From the NCBI RefSeq assembly GCF_051201015.1, contig NZ_JBPEHI010000014.1: 64,000 bases of DNA. One strand, written 5' to 3'. The position numbers and the translations under genes were made by a program. Position 1 is the stretch's first letter. Every line of letters begins with the position of its first letter. Shown piece after piece: positions 45,582 through 54,828 of the stretch. Source of the stretch: Petrimonas sulfuriphila (lineage in GTDB: Bacteria > Bacteroidota > Bacteroidia > Bacteroidales > Dysgonomonadaceae). The notes under the pieces are model-generated. The model worked only from the letters and a program-made list of their open reading frames with translations, ran no database searches and had not been told where the DNA came from.

Positions 45582-48395
45582 TTATTTATATTCAATTTTA
45601 AAGTTGTAGACTCCAGATGCTACATCGATGATTAATTTATCTCCTTTGTAGGCAACATTCTTTATTCCATCCGCAAGGCTTAAAGATTCGTTTTTACTCC
45701 ATATCTTTTTATTGTCTTCGTAAAGATCCATATCTTTAATACCCACGGGTATGGCAATAATCGCTGAAGTGTTTGCCGGAATAGAAACGGTATGAAAAAA
45801 GGCATTGTTTTCTTTTTTCCACGAAGAAGCAACATATCCGTTAACGGTTTCTATGGATGCACTGACAGCATTCAGACTTTGTGGTACATGAGGTTCAATA
45901 TAAATCTGTTTGTATCCTGTGCTAGTTCGCCCTTCCATAGGTGACTGTATTCCGGCAAGAAATTTGTAGAAATATTCCGTAATTGTACCGAACATCTGAT
46001 GGTTGTGGGAGTTATCCCCTTCCCATTGTTCTAAAAGAGTGGTGGCTCCGTTTTTTATCCAGTACCCAAAACTGGGATAAGTGGTTTGTGAAGCAATGCT
46101 GTAAGCAAGCTCATTCTGACCATTTTCAACGAGGACCGGCCAAAGGTATTTCGTCCCGATTATTCCGGTATTCAGATGATCACCGCGTTTTTGAACATCG
46201 TCAATGATGGTTTGCAATACGCTCTCCTTGTATTCCTCCGGCACCATATCTCCAACCAGAGCTAAAAGCTGATAGGTCTGGTAGGTCTCCTCTGTACCGT
46301 AAAGGCCTGTGCTTGGGTCAAAAAACTTTTCGTTGAACTTTTGTTTGATAGTGTCGGAAAGTGCTTTAGCGTACTCACTGTCCTGAGTATGCCCGAGTTC
46401 TTCGGCAATTTTAGAAAAGATAAGGTTGTTGTAATAATAATAAAAAGTATTTACCACTGCATGATTGGGACAATCGCTTTTTCCGTTTAGTTTCCCCGGA
46501 GCACACCATTCTCCCAAAGAATACCAGTAACCCATAAAGTTGTCAATGATGTAAGGTTCAGAAGGGTCTTCGTCTTTATTCCCCAGTTCCTTAAGATAAG
46601 TAAGGTATTTTTTTATCGCAGGATAATGGTCTTCAAGTATGCGTTTATCCTGATAATAATTATACATCCACCAAGGAATAAGAACATAAGCACTGCCCCA
46701 GGCAACTCCACCTCCCATTCCTCCGACAAGTGTTGGGGAGGTATTCGGGATTCTTCCGTTTTCTTCCTGGGAATCCCTCATATCGTTTAGCCATTTGGTG
46801 TAAAAAGGTGCCATCTGAAAATCGTGTATGGAAGTTTCTGCGATGATTTGTCCGTCACCGTTATATGCCCCTTTCTCCCGGTGCGGGCAATCTGTAGGGT
46901 AACCGTGGGTATTTCCCATCTGTGACCACAGTCCGGCCTCATGAATTTGGTTCAATAAAGAATCGGAGGAAGAGAATGTACCGTTTCGGGTTAAATCTGT
47001 CCTGACTACCCTTCCCTCTACCTTCACATGATTGAGGTTTTGGTTGTTCGTTGTGGTTACTTCAACATAGCGGAAACCGGTGTAAAAAAAGCGGGGTTCG
47101 TAAATCTCCAGTTTATCACTTTTGATGATGTAGTCCGTCCATACTTCGGAGTGATACCTTTGAGCAGTACTCAGTTTATCCCCTTCTTTAAGCGGTTCAG
47201 AAAAGAGTGAATCATTGAGTGTCTCAGCGCCGCGAACCCTGACGGTCTGGCCCGGGCTCCCCTTTACTTCAATTTTCCACCACCCTGCTATGTTTTGGCC
47301 TAAATCAAAGAGATAGACTCCGGGTTCAGGATTAATTTGCTTTATGGGCTTCAATGTTTCCGTTACTTTGATCGCAGGCATCATTTGTGATTTTAATGCA
47401 CCTTTTGGCTCTTCACTTAACACCGCAAACTCCCAACCGGAATCGTTCATCCCTGTTGTGTTCCAGTTCGGAATTTCTTTGCGCGCATCGTAATCTTCTC
47501 CGCCGTATAAATTATTGAAAGTGATTGGGCCGGATGTTGTTTTCCATGTATTGTCGGTAACAATTGTCTCTTCACTTCCATCGGTATAGGTGATCATTAA
47601 CTGTACCCACAAGGCCGGTTTGCCAAGAGGAGCTGAACCGTGCCAACTCCATCTTCCCGTAGTCTTTCGTAAATTCCATGCACCGTTTCCTACCATGGCA
47701 CCCACCACGTTCTCTCCTTTTTTCAAGAACGAAGCAACATCGTAAGTTGAGTATAAAACAGTTTTTCTGTAATCGGTTATTCCAGGATCAAGAACGTGGT
47801 CACCCACTTTGCTACCATTAAGGTACAGCTCATAGAATCCTGCTGCTGTCACGTATGCCACTGCATTTTTTATTTTTTTCTTCACCGGGAAAGATTTCCG
47901 GAATAAAGGAGAAGCGTCGGTAATTTCATCAGGAGATGTTATCCATCTTGCTTTCCATAACGCGTTGTTTAATACTCCTGTATGAAACGAACTTTGTTCA
48001 CCCCACATCACCTTATCGTTACCGAGTGTGACACCTACCGTCCAATAATAGGTCTTGTTGCTTTCAAGCGGAATTCCCATGTAATCAATATTTACGCTTT
48101 CATCGCCTGTGATTTTTCCGGAATTCCAAACCGTGCCTTTTCTTTTTTTTATGTCTTTCTTATGTTCACTCACAATTATTTGATAAGCAACTTGTTTTAC
48201 ATCCCTATCCTGAGAAGCAATCTTCCAGGAAAAACGCGGTTTTTCAGTATCAACACCCAGTGGATCATTTAAATATTCCACCAACATTTCCTTAACTGAG
48301 TTTTTAACTGGCGATTGGCACGAAACATTAAAAAGCATATTCAGGCTTAACAACACTACCGTGAATCCCCTCAACAACAGGTGTTTTTTTCCCAT
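45582..48395 (-). CDS. GH78 alpha-L-rhamnosidase, lipoprotein
   Basis: This 937-residue protein has a lipoprotein signal with Cys near residue 26 (MLFNVSCQSPVKNSV). The Fn3-like module (GVDTEKPRFSWKIASQD) and sandwiches (YVTAAGFYELYLNGSKVGD) precede a six-hairpin domain. TDCPHREKGAYNGDGQIIAETS lies near 502, and GATTLLEQWEGDNSHNHQMFG near 787. The latter has Leu-Leu instead of the Ile-Trp or Phe-Tyr seen in most paralogues, though the Glu is kept. GWW of the acid loop is replaced by GAY. An exo-alpha-L-rhamnosidase role is expected at the surface. It is 14 bp upstream of the next GH78 gene. Confidence 0.94.
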   Translation of the reverse strand: MGKKHLLLRGFTVVLLSLNMLFNVSCQSPVKNSVKEMLVEYLNDPLGVDTEKPRFSWKIASQDRDVKQVAYQIIVSEHKKDIKKRKGTVWNSGKITGDESVNIDYMGIPLESNKTYYWTVGVTLGNDKVMWGEQSSFHTGVLNNALWKARWITSPDEITDASPLFRKSFPVKKKIKNAVAYVTAAGFYELYLNGSKVGDHVLDPGITDYRKTVLYSTYDVASFLKKGENVVGAMVGNGAWNLRKTTGRWSWHGSAPLGKPALWVQLMITYTDGSEETIVTDNTWKTTSGPITFNNLYGGEDYDARKEIPNWNTTGMNDSGWEFAVLSEEPKGALKSQMMPAIKVTETLKPIKQINPEPGVYLFDLGQNIAGWWKIEVKGSPGQTVRVRGAETLNDSLFSEPLKEGDKLSTAQRYHSEVWTDYIIKSDKLEIYEPRFFYTGFRYVEVTTTNNQNLNHVKVEGRVVRTDLTRNGTFSSSDSLLNQIHEAGLWSQMGNTHGYPTDCPHREKGAYNGDGQIIAETSIHDFQMAPFYTKWLNDMRDSQEENGRIPNTSPTLVGGMGGGVAWGSAYVLIPWWMYNYYQDKRILEDHYPAIKKYLTYLKELGNKDEDPSEPYIIDNFMGYWYSLGEWCAPGKLNGKSDCPNHAVVNTFYYYYNNLIFSKIAEELGHTQDSEYAKALSDTIKQKFNEKFFDPSTGLYGTEETYQTYQLLALVGDMVPEEYKESVLQTIIDDVQKRGDHLNTGIIGTKYLWPVLVENGQNELAYSIASQTTYPSFGYWIKNGATTLLEQWEGDNSHNHQMFGTITEYFYKFLAGIQSPMEGRTSTGYKQIYIEPHVPQSLNAVSASIETVNGYVASSWKKENNAFFHTVSIPANTSAIIAIPVGIKDMDLYEDNKKIWSKNESLSLADGIKNVAYKGDKLIIDVASGVYNFKIEYK

Positions 48396-48409
48396 TTTAT
48401 TGATATTTT

Positions 48410-50851
48410 TTAAAACGTATGGTTGTAAATGGTAACTACATATTTCCCCGCACTTAATTCAAAGTTCCCTTCGTTTAACCCCTTAATGGCGTTTGGATTT
48501 AATGAAGGGTCAGAAACAGCTGTAACGGTAATCTTCTGAGAAAGATCTTTTTTAAGCTGGATCTGTGCGCTTGATTGTTGCGGAATTTCAAATTCGTAGG
48601 TGGTTTTATCTTCGTCCTTCACCCAGTTGGAGACAATTGTTCCGTAAGGCGATCGGTAGTTTACCCTGACCTCGTTTAACCCGTCGGGCGTACAGGGAGA
48701 AATAATAAATTTTTCAAATCCCGGATGTTGAAGGATTGGACGAATTCCTCCCAGCCATCTGTAAAACCATTCAGTTATAGTTCCAAACATGGGATGACAA
48801 TTAGAAAATGTATCGTCACTCTCTTTCCATGTTTCCCAAATAGTGGTTGCACCCCTTGAAATCATGAAACCCCATCCCGGGAATTCCTTGCTGTTCACGA
48901 TCTCGAATACTTTTTCGGGTGATACATACTCCGAAAGAGCTTCCAGAATATACTTGGTCCCAAAAATACCGGTGGTAAAGTGGCTGGCCGGAGCCTCTTT
49001 TATGGCTTGAATCAGAGAATCGACAGCCATCTTTGTTTCCTCTTCAGGAATAACTTTATGATACAACAACGTTGCAAACAGCGTTTGTTTGTTTATTTTT
49101 TCTGTTACCGGCTTGCTCCAAAACTGTTCTTTCAACTGTTTTCTCAGGGAGACGGCAAGTTGTTCGTATTTTTTTTCGCTTGCTCTGTCATTCATGATCG
49201 AAGCAAAATGTTGCATGATCTCTGCACACATCAAATAATGGCTGGTTCCGGTTAGTTCGACAGGAACGGGTGACAAGGACTCGTGGTCCCCTAATCCGGA
49301 ATCCACTACTCCCCGGGGATGAATACGTTGTGCCTTTTCCATCCATTTTTTGTTGAACTCGTACATTTCTTTAACCAATTCCTGGTCGTCGTAATAAAGG
49401 AGCAGGTAATATTGAGTTGTAAGAAAGGCAGACTCCCAACTTAATCCGCAATATTGAATTCCCACAAATGGGGCAGTATCAACAAAGATAGAATCATTAA
49501 TGGCATCAACCCAATCATAGACCGTTTTTCTGTAGAACGATTTCATATCAAAATTGTAGATAAAAGACTCACTCGTTGCATTGAGATCTCCCCCATAACC
49601 AAATTTTTCCCGGGCTGCACAGTCGGATTGAACGCTCATCAGGTTAGACCTGAACGTTCTTTGTGTTGCGTCCTGGATTGAGTTGAGCAAATCGGATGAA
49701 CTGTAAAAATTGTTGTCCGCCTGAACAGCGGTACTTAAAGCCAGTCCAGAGATGTCGCTTAATGCCGGCTGTGCGGATATGCCCGAAACCTCCATGTATC
49801 GAAATGTATGAAAAGTAAACTCGGGTTGAAACCAAACCGGATTTTCATCTTTCAGTATATAGGTGTCTGTTTGCCAGGCGATATCCGGCGCTCCAACTCC
49901 CCCCATTCCTTTCTTTTTAATTTGTCCGCAGACAGTGGTTAACGGGTTTAAACTCCCGTCCGGGTAAACCCTTTCTCCAAAGCGGAAGACAATCGAATCT
50001 CCAGGATTTCCGGAAAGCTTTATCCGGTACGTACCCGTAAAGTTTACGCCCATATCAATAATAAAGGTATCTTTCCCGGAAGAATAAATGTTTATAGGTT
50101 TAACATAATCTGTTATCTGAATATGTGGAAAGAAAGATTTTTGGAGCTCACCTTCCGGACCGGTTGAAAATATCGCTTCAGACCAGTTAGAGTCATCAAA
50201 ACCGGGTAAATCCCAACCTTCGGTTTCATTTTTGGCGTTGTAAACTTCTCCCAGATAAACGTTGTTCTTCAGTATGGGACTGGGAGAAAATTTCCAGTTT
50301 TTGTCGGTACCCATCTCTACCTTTTCCCCGTTTTCATAAAGTAAAACAATTTTGGCAATGAATGCCGGCCTGCCAACATCCAACACTTCGCGTAAGTTCC
50401 GGCGTCCCCACATTTTTAAAGGCAGCGGGTTATAGAATCCGTTTCCCAATATTACCCCTATGCAGTTGTTCCCATTATTGAGCAAATCGGAAATATCATA
50501 TTCAGCGTAATATATCCGTTTTCTTGTATCTGTCCACGCTGGATCAAGGTAATTTATACCCACTCTTTGGCCGTTAATGGTCGCTTTGTAGTAACCGGCT
50601 GCCGTAATCAGTAATGTTGCGGATTTAAGTTTTCCCTTTACCTGTATTTCCTTTCTAAACATGGGCGCCGGATCATCACCGTAAAAAAGTGAATCGTGGG
50701 CCAAGGGCGTTTGCCCATCTCCAATCCAATAAACGGAAGGTGTGGTTTTTAATTCAAAAGAATCGACATTCTTCTTATCGGTGCAATATAGGAAAGGAAT
50801 AACCATTACTGCAGTGAGGGCTATTTTTTTCAGGTTTTTATATATAAGCAT
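48410..50851 (-). CDS. GH78 alpha-L-rhamnosidase, lipoprotein, compact form
   Basis: This 813-residue protein has a probable lipoprotein signal (VMVIPFLYCTDKKN, Cys near residue 24). It lacks the N-terminal Fn3 module and starts with the sandwich at AGYYKATINGQRVGINYLD. The second sandwich leads to the six-hairpin domain with SDCAAREKFGYGGDLNATSE near residue 410; the Pro of the usual DCP is replaced by Ala. GATTIWETWKESDDTFSN lies near 669, and a C-terminal sandwich with YRSPYGTIVSNWVK follows. It is the fourth gene in the run and 23 bp from the 759-residue neighbour. Active residues otherwise look intact. Confidence 0.93.
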   Translation of the reverse strand: MLIYKNLKKIALTAVMVIPFLYCTDKKNVDSFELKTTPSVYWIGDGQTPLAHDSLFYGDDPAPMFRKEIQVKGKLKSATLLITAAGYYKATINGQRVGINYLDPAWTDTRKRIYYAEYDISDLLNNGNNCIGVILGNGFYNPLPLKMWGRRNLREVLDVGRPAFIAKIVLLYENGEKVEMGTDKNWKFSPSPILKNNVYLGEVYNAKNETEGWDLPGFDDSNWSEAIFSTGPEGELQKSFFPHIQITDYVKPINIYSSGKDTFIIDMGVNFTGTYRIKLSGNPGDSIVFRFGERVYPDGSLNPLTTVCGQIKKKGMGGVGAPDIAWQTDTYILKDENPVWFQPEFTFHTFRYMEVSGISAQPALSDISGLALSTAVQADNNFYSSSDLLNSIQDATQRTFRSNLMSVQSDCAAREKFGYGGDLNATSESFIYNFDMKSFYRKTVYDWVDAINDSIFVDTAPFVGIQYCGLSWESAFLTTQYYLLLYYDDQELVKEMYEFNKKWMEKAQRIHPRGVVDSGLGDHESLSPVPVELTGTSHYLMCAEIMQHFASIMNDRASEKKYEQLAVSLRKQLKEQFWSKPVTEKINKQTLFATLLYHKVIPEEETKMAVDSLIQAIKEAPASHFTTGIFGTKYILEALSEYVSPEKVFEIVNSKEFPGWGFMISRGATTIWETWKESDDTFSNCHPMFGTITEWFYRWLGGIRPILQHPGFEKFIISPCTPDGLNEVRVNYRSPYGTIVSNWVKDEDKTTYEFEIPQQSSAQIQLKKDLSQKITVTAVSDPSLNPNAIKGLNEGNFELSAGKYVVTIYNHTF

Positions 50852-50874
50852 GATTCCAATGTTTAGTTAGCTAT

Positions 50875-53154
50875 TTATTCTGCAACAAAATTCCAATTTC
50901 CGGATTTAATCTTAAACGTATGGTATCCGTTGTCAATACCTAAATATTCTGACCATTGGTTTCTTTTTTCCTTACCGTTCCAGATTAAGTGATTGTTCAG
51001 GTTTATTTTTTTATACGAGACGGGAATCATAACTATGGCATTGCTTTCCTGCGGCAAGAGGGTGTGAATACGATACTTGCCGTTTGATTTGTTAATTTCT
51101 ACGGAAAACTTGCCGTTCACCGTTGTATTTTCAGTTGCGGCATAGGTCAGACTACCCATTTGTGGTCTTATGCGAATAGTTTTCCAGGCAGCTTCAACGG
51201 GATAAACGCCACAAACATATTGAGACAAAATGGTTAATCCTCCACCACTCCAGGCGTGATTGACGCTACCACTGCCAATATTCCACAACTCATATAGGGT
51301 AGTCCTGGCGGGATCATTAATCATTTCAGAATATCGCTCTTTCATTCTCTGAAGTCCGTACTCTTCGTAGCCCATGATGAAAAGAGCTTCCAGTACGTAT
51401 TTTTCCAGATAGGGGCTGGCAAATTTTTGTGTTTTAAGTTTTTGGAGTATTTCCGGAAATTTCGCTTCATCCGCAAGTCCAGCAACTACGGCCAATGCCT
51501 GTGTCCTGTCATCGGTTTCCCCGGTGTACGTCTCCGATCTGTATTCCCCATTTTTCCACAACTGAGCGTTGAATGCTTTTTTAAATGCGTCCATTTTTTC
51601 TTGTGTCTTTTTGACCTCCCCATTGTATCCAAGAAGTTCGGACATGTTTTTAAATCCCTTGAGAGCCAGGTAATAGAACGCATTAAATATACCTTGTTTG
51701 TCTATATTGGTACCCCAGTCGCCCCAATACCAATCCCCCTCACGGTGTACGAGAATTCCTTTCTCGTCAGTTTCCCATACACTCAGGTACTTTTTAACAC
51801 CATTGTATACTTTTTCTACGGTCTCTTTATCTCCGGTGTTCATGTAATAGTTCCAGAATCCATAATATCCTATACTGGCCAGCATCTGGCCAGGCAATTC
51901 ACTGGTATACATTCCGGGAACAGGAGAATATATTGTCCCGTCACTTCTCTGCCAGTTTATTAACTCCAACATCCCTTTTTGGGTTAAAGATGCTGCAGAA
52001 GGTGAAAGGGCATAAAAAGCTTCACCGCTTTCGTTGACCAAATCGCCCCACCACTGTGCCCTTTCACGATCCGGGCAATCCATGTAGGTGTCGCGCATAG
52101 TAACGTATAGTGTTCTGAGCGCCTTTTCCCAAAGACGGTTAAAGAATGCGTCATTGCACGTGAAGCTTCCCGTAAATTCAGTGTCGTATCCTGTTTCTCT
52201 GTATTTCACATCCATTATTTCAACTCCCTCCGGAAAATAGTACCGTACCTGATGGCCGTTCATCCAGCCCAACGATTCATATTCCTGCAGTCCGGAGGAG
52301 GTGACGTATTCGGCTCTAACGCTCAGTGTGTTACCAATCCGGTAGTTGTCGGTCCGGATATCAATGACTTTTCCGGCATCCGATCTGATTTGAAAATAGG
52401 GAGTAATCTGTGCGTTGTAGGGTAATGTTAGAATTAAGGTGTCTCCCTCGCTCACAAAAGGAAAGTTTATTTTGTTTTTATACTCTTTCAGTCCACTGTT
52501 TTTCCATAAAGGTATCGGCCTTTTGACTAATTTATTCCACGGGGATGATTCCGCATCTCCCAAGACCTTGGCCCGGCCAAAACCGCGAAGATTATCCTCC
52601 AGCAATATCCAGTCGAAACTCTCTTTTCGGGCATCGAACCGGACATTCGATTCAGACAAGCGATAATTCGGGTAGTCTCGTGATGTATATTCAAAAGCTT
52701 TGTTTAAACGACTTAGCCAGGTATTGTCGCTATGGATATGGAGTACATCATTTTTAAAAACAAGACCAGCCTGGCCGCTGCTCTTGTGAGAAAAGCCGTC
52801 CTTACCGAAATACCAGACGAGAATGGCAATTTTGTTTTTCCCCAGTTTTAGGTAAGGGGCTATATCTACTTCATCGTAATAGGTGTCGTTGGGTGTTGGC
52901 CCACGTTTTAACTGGCCTTCAAAAACAACCAGCTTCTCATTGATCCACAACCAGTATTTGGAATCGCAGGCGATTTGAGTCAATGATTTTTCTGGTATTT
53001 CACTCAGTTCAAACAGTTTGACAAAGTTTATCCACGAATTTGATTCGTTTTGGGATTCATTGGCCGTAATTCTTTTAATCCCTTTGAAATCATTGCCGTT
53101 CATACTTAAAGGCAATGCGAGGATTAACAAAAAAGAGAAGATAACAGATTTCAT
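50875..53154 (-). CDS. Alpha-L-rhamnosidase-like (GH78-like) six-hairpin enzyme, secreted
   Basis: From the ATG at 53154 this is a 759-residue protein with a Sec signal (FSFLLILALPLSMNGND). An upstream ATG at 53190 adds 12 residues and is less likely. The N-terminal domain is a bacterial rhamnosidase-type sandwich (KYWLWINEKLVVFEGQLKRG). The six-hairpin domain has MDCPDRERAQWWGDLVNESG near residue 357 and TLYELWNIGSGSVNHAWSGG near 623, replacing the GATTIWE motif. It is the first enzyme gene after susD, behind a terminator-like hairpin. The variant base loop suggests a subgroup with altered specificity. Confidence 0.9.
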   Translation of the reverse strand: MKSVIFSFLLILALPLSMNGNDFKGIKRITANESQNESNSWINFVKLFELSEIPEKSLTQIACDSKYWLWINEKLVVFEGQLKRGPTPNDTYYDEVDIAPYLKLGKNKIAILVWYFGKDGFSHKSSGQAGLVFKNDVLHIHSDNTWLSRLNKAFEYTSRDYPNYRLSESNVRFDARKESFDWILLEDNLRGFGRAKVLGDAESSPWNKLVKRPIPLWKNSGLKEYKNKINFPFVSEGDTLILTLPYNAQITPYFQIRSDAGKVIDIRTDNYRIGNTLSVRAEYVTSSGLQEYESLGWMNGHQVRYYFPEGVEIMDVKYRETGYDTEFTGSFTCNDAFFNRLWEKALRTLYVTMRDTYMDCPDRERAQWWGDLVNESGEAFYALSPSAASLTQKGMLELINWQRSDGTIYSPVPGMYTSELPGQMLASIGYYGFWNYYMNTGDKETVEKVYNGVKKYLSVWETDEKGILVHREGDWYWGDWGTNIDKQGIFNAFYYLALKGFKNMSELLGYNGEVKKTQEKMDAFKKAFNAQLWKNGEYRSETYTGETDDRTQALAVVAGLADEAKFPEILQKLKTQKFASPYLEKYVLEALFIMGYEEYGLQRMKERYSEMINDPARTTLYELWNIGSGSVNHAWSGGGLTILSQYVCGVYPVEAAWKTIRIRPQMGSLTYAATENTTVNGKFSVEINKSNGKYRIHTLLPQESNAIVMIPVSYKKINLNNHLIWNGKEKRNQWSEYLGIDNGYHTFKIKSGNWNFVAE

Positions 53155-53319
53155 TGAATAACAGGTTTCTTTATTAAGTAAAAAATTCAATTCGTAAAGA
53201 ATTGATTCAGAAAATACGACATATTCTCAGTTTGTTATGAATATAAAATTATGCCGAATGATATCAAAAGAACAAAAAGGGATGGGTGTTACATCCATCC
53301 CTTTTTGTAATAAATAATT
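53155..53319. other. 165-bp gap between susD and the enzyme genes
   Basis: Apart from the terminator-like hairpin at 53274-53306, this gap has only a short inverted repeat (CAATTC with GAATTG around 53195). I found no exact TAnnTTTG box on the minus strand, so an internal promoter is not supported by motif. The gap marks the border between the binding-protein pair and the enzyme genes. Confidence 0.4.
53274..53306. terminator. Terminator-like hairpin after susD of PUL-2
   Basis: A 12-bp perfect stem (AAAAAGGGATGG with CCATCCCTTTTT) encloses a 9-base loop and ends in T5 on both strands. It lies 13 bp past the susD stop and 120 bp before the next gene start. It probably lowers read-through into the enzyme genes, keeping SusCD more abundant. 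Confidence 0.7.
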
Positions 53320-54816
53320 TTATTCGTATTCCGGATTCTGTTCCATTGTCGGGTCGTTTTCCAAAACCCAGGAAGGAATGGGGAATAAAATATTAATTTT
53401 ATTGAAAGCAGAACTGGAAATTGCTCCTGATCCTGAACGATTTGCTTTTTCACGCGTTCCATGAGCTAACATTACTTCTTGTGCCTTACCGGTTCTGACA
53501 AGAACCCACCATCTATCCGCCTCACAATGGAATTCCACCCTACGTTCTTGGATGATGTCATCCAAAGTCACCGAAGTAAGATTTGACAATCCGGCTCTTC
53601 TTCTCACCTGATTTACCAACGGAACAGGATCACCGCCACCCTCACGCAGGTAGCATTCGGCCAACATCAATAAAACGTGTGGATACCTGTACAGTGGAAA
53701 GTCATTCCCGGCTATATATTGTACGGCGTGTCCCGGATCCCAGAATTTCTTGGTAAAGGGAACAATATTGCCCTGATATGTGCCAAAATCATTGTCTATA
53801 AAACCGAAATCAATCATGTCCTTACGTTTGTCACCTTCTTCGAAAGAATTGATAAGGTCTTCCGTTGGTATGTTCATTCCGGTTCTTGCAAGTACCTGTC
53901 CGTGGGAAATATATTTAGTTCCGGAATTCCAGGGCAAAAAAGTATACATGTTGGCCGATCCCAAACCAAAGGTTCCGACAATGAATTGAACAGAAAAAAC
54001 AATCTCTTTGTTTTGTTCATTGTTGAGATCAAACACAGATGCATAATCATCCAGAACAGCATATTGATTGCCAGCAACTACAGCTTCCAATTCTGTCTTG
54101 GCTTCGTTATATTTCCCTAACCACATTTGAACATCGGCAAGCAATGTCCTGGCAGCACCTTCAGTCGCCCTGCCAAACTCTGAGGCAGAATAATTTTTAG
54201 GCAAATTTTGTTTGGCATCATTCAAATCGGATAGAATGGTTTGGAAAATCAAATCTTTCGAAACTCTTTTGTTTCCTTCAAAAGCACTATTATAGGAAGT
54301 TGCCGGTTCAGTGATCAAGGGCACATCGCCAAACACTCTAACCAAGGTATAATAATATAAAGCCCTTAGAAACTTTACTTCAGCTAAAAATTGAGCCTTT
54401 TTATCAAACTCTATGCCTTCACTGTACTTAATTACCGTATTGCATTTTCCGATTCCAACGTAACACGTATTCCACGGTTGGTTTACAATCTCATTGTTAG
54501 GGTTCATAATGAACTGATCCACATGCCAGAAGCGGTGTCCAGACTGGTCAGTCGTATTGTGTTGAAAGGTTGTATTGTCCGAACGCATTTCGCCGGCAAT
54601 CCAAAAAATGCCATTAAATCCTACATCATTAGCTCCTGCCAACTCACGGAGACCTGAATATGCCCCATTAACGGCCTGTTCGAATTGAGCCTGATCCTTA
54701 AAAAATGATTTTGTGCTAATCTCAGAAACCGGATACTCGTTTAAAAAATCTTCGCATCCCAAAAGGCCCAAAGCCAGAAACACAATAGGCAGTATTTTAG
54801 TATAAATTTTTCTCAT
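53320..54816 (-). CDS. SusD/RagB-family glycan-binding lipoprotein (PUL-2)
   Basis: This 498-residue protein has lipobox LLGC (Cys near residue 21) followed by EDFLNEYPVSEISTKSFFKD, the common SusD beginning. The TPR region contains FLRALYYYTLVRVFGDVPLI, which nearly always marks SusD proteins. The C-terminal part has LNQVRRRAGL-like and ERRVEFHCEADRWW signatures. It forms the lid of the SusC complex and binds the glycan at the surface. It is 12 bp from susC and precedes a strong hairpin. The ligand is inferred only from the enzyme neighbours, which suggest a rhamnose-containing glycan. Confidence 0.95.
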   Translation of the reverse strand: MRKIYTKILPIVFLALGLLGCEDFLNEYPVSEISTKSFFKDQAQFEQAVNGAYSGLRELAGANDVGFNGIFWIAGEMRSDNTTFQHNTTDQSGHRFWHVDQFIMNPNNEIVNQPWNTCYVGIGKCNTVIKYSEGIEFDKKAQFLAEVKFLRALYYYTLVRVFGDVPLITEPATSYNSAFEGNKRVSKDLIFQTILSDLNDAKQNLPKNYSASEFGRATEGAARTLLADVQMWLGKYNEAKTELEAVVAGNQYAVLDDYASVFDLNNEQNKEIVFSVQFIVGTFGLGSANMYTFLPWNSGTKYISHGQVLARTGMNIPTEDLINSFEEGDKRKDMIDFGFIDNDFGTYQGNIVPFTKKFWDPGHAVQYIAGNDFPLYRYPHVLLMLAECYLREGGGDPVPLVNQVRRRAGLSNLTSVTLDDIIQERRVEFHCEADRWWVLVRTGKAQEVMLAHGTREKANRSGSGAISSSAFNKINILFPIPSWVLENDPTMEQNPEYE

Positions 54817-54828
54817 AATGTTTTAATA

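Noticed and set aside
51427..51963. Plus-strand open frame of 178 codons
   Set aside because: It lies wholly antisense to the well-supported GH78-like gene at 50875-53154 and has no recognisable motif, so it is a shadow frame.
53677..54120. Plus-strand open frame of 147 codons
   Set aside because: Antisense to susD of PUL-2; no supporting signals.
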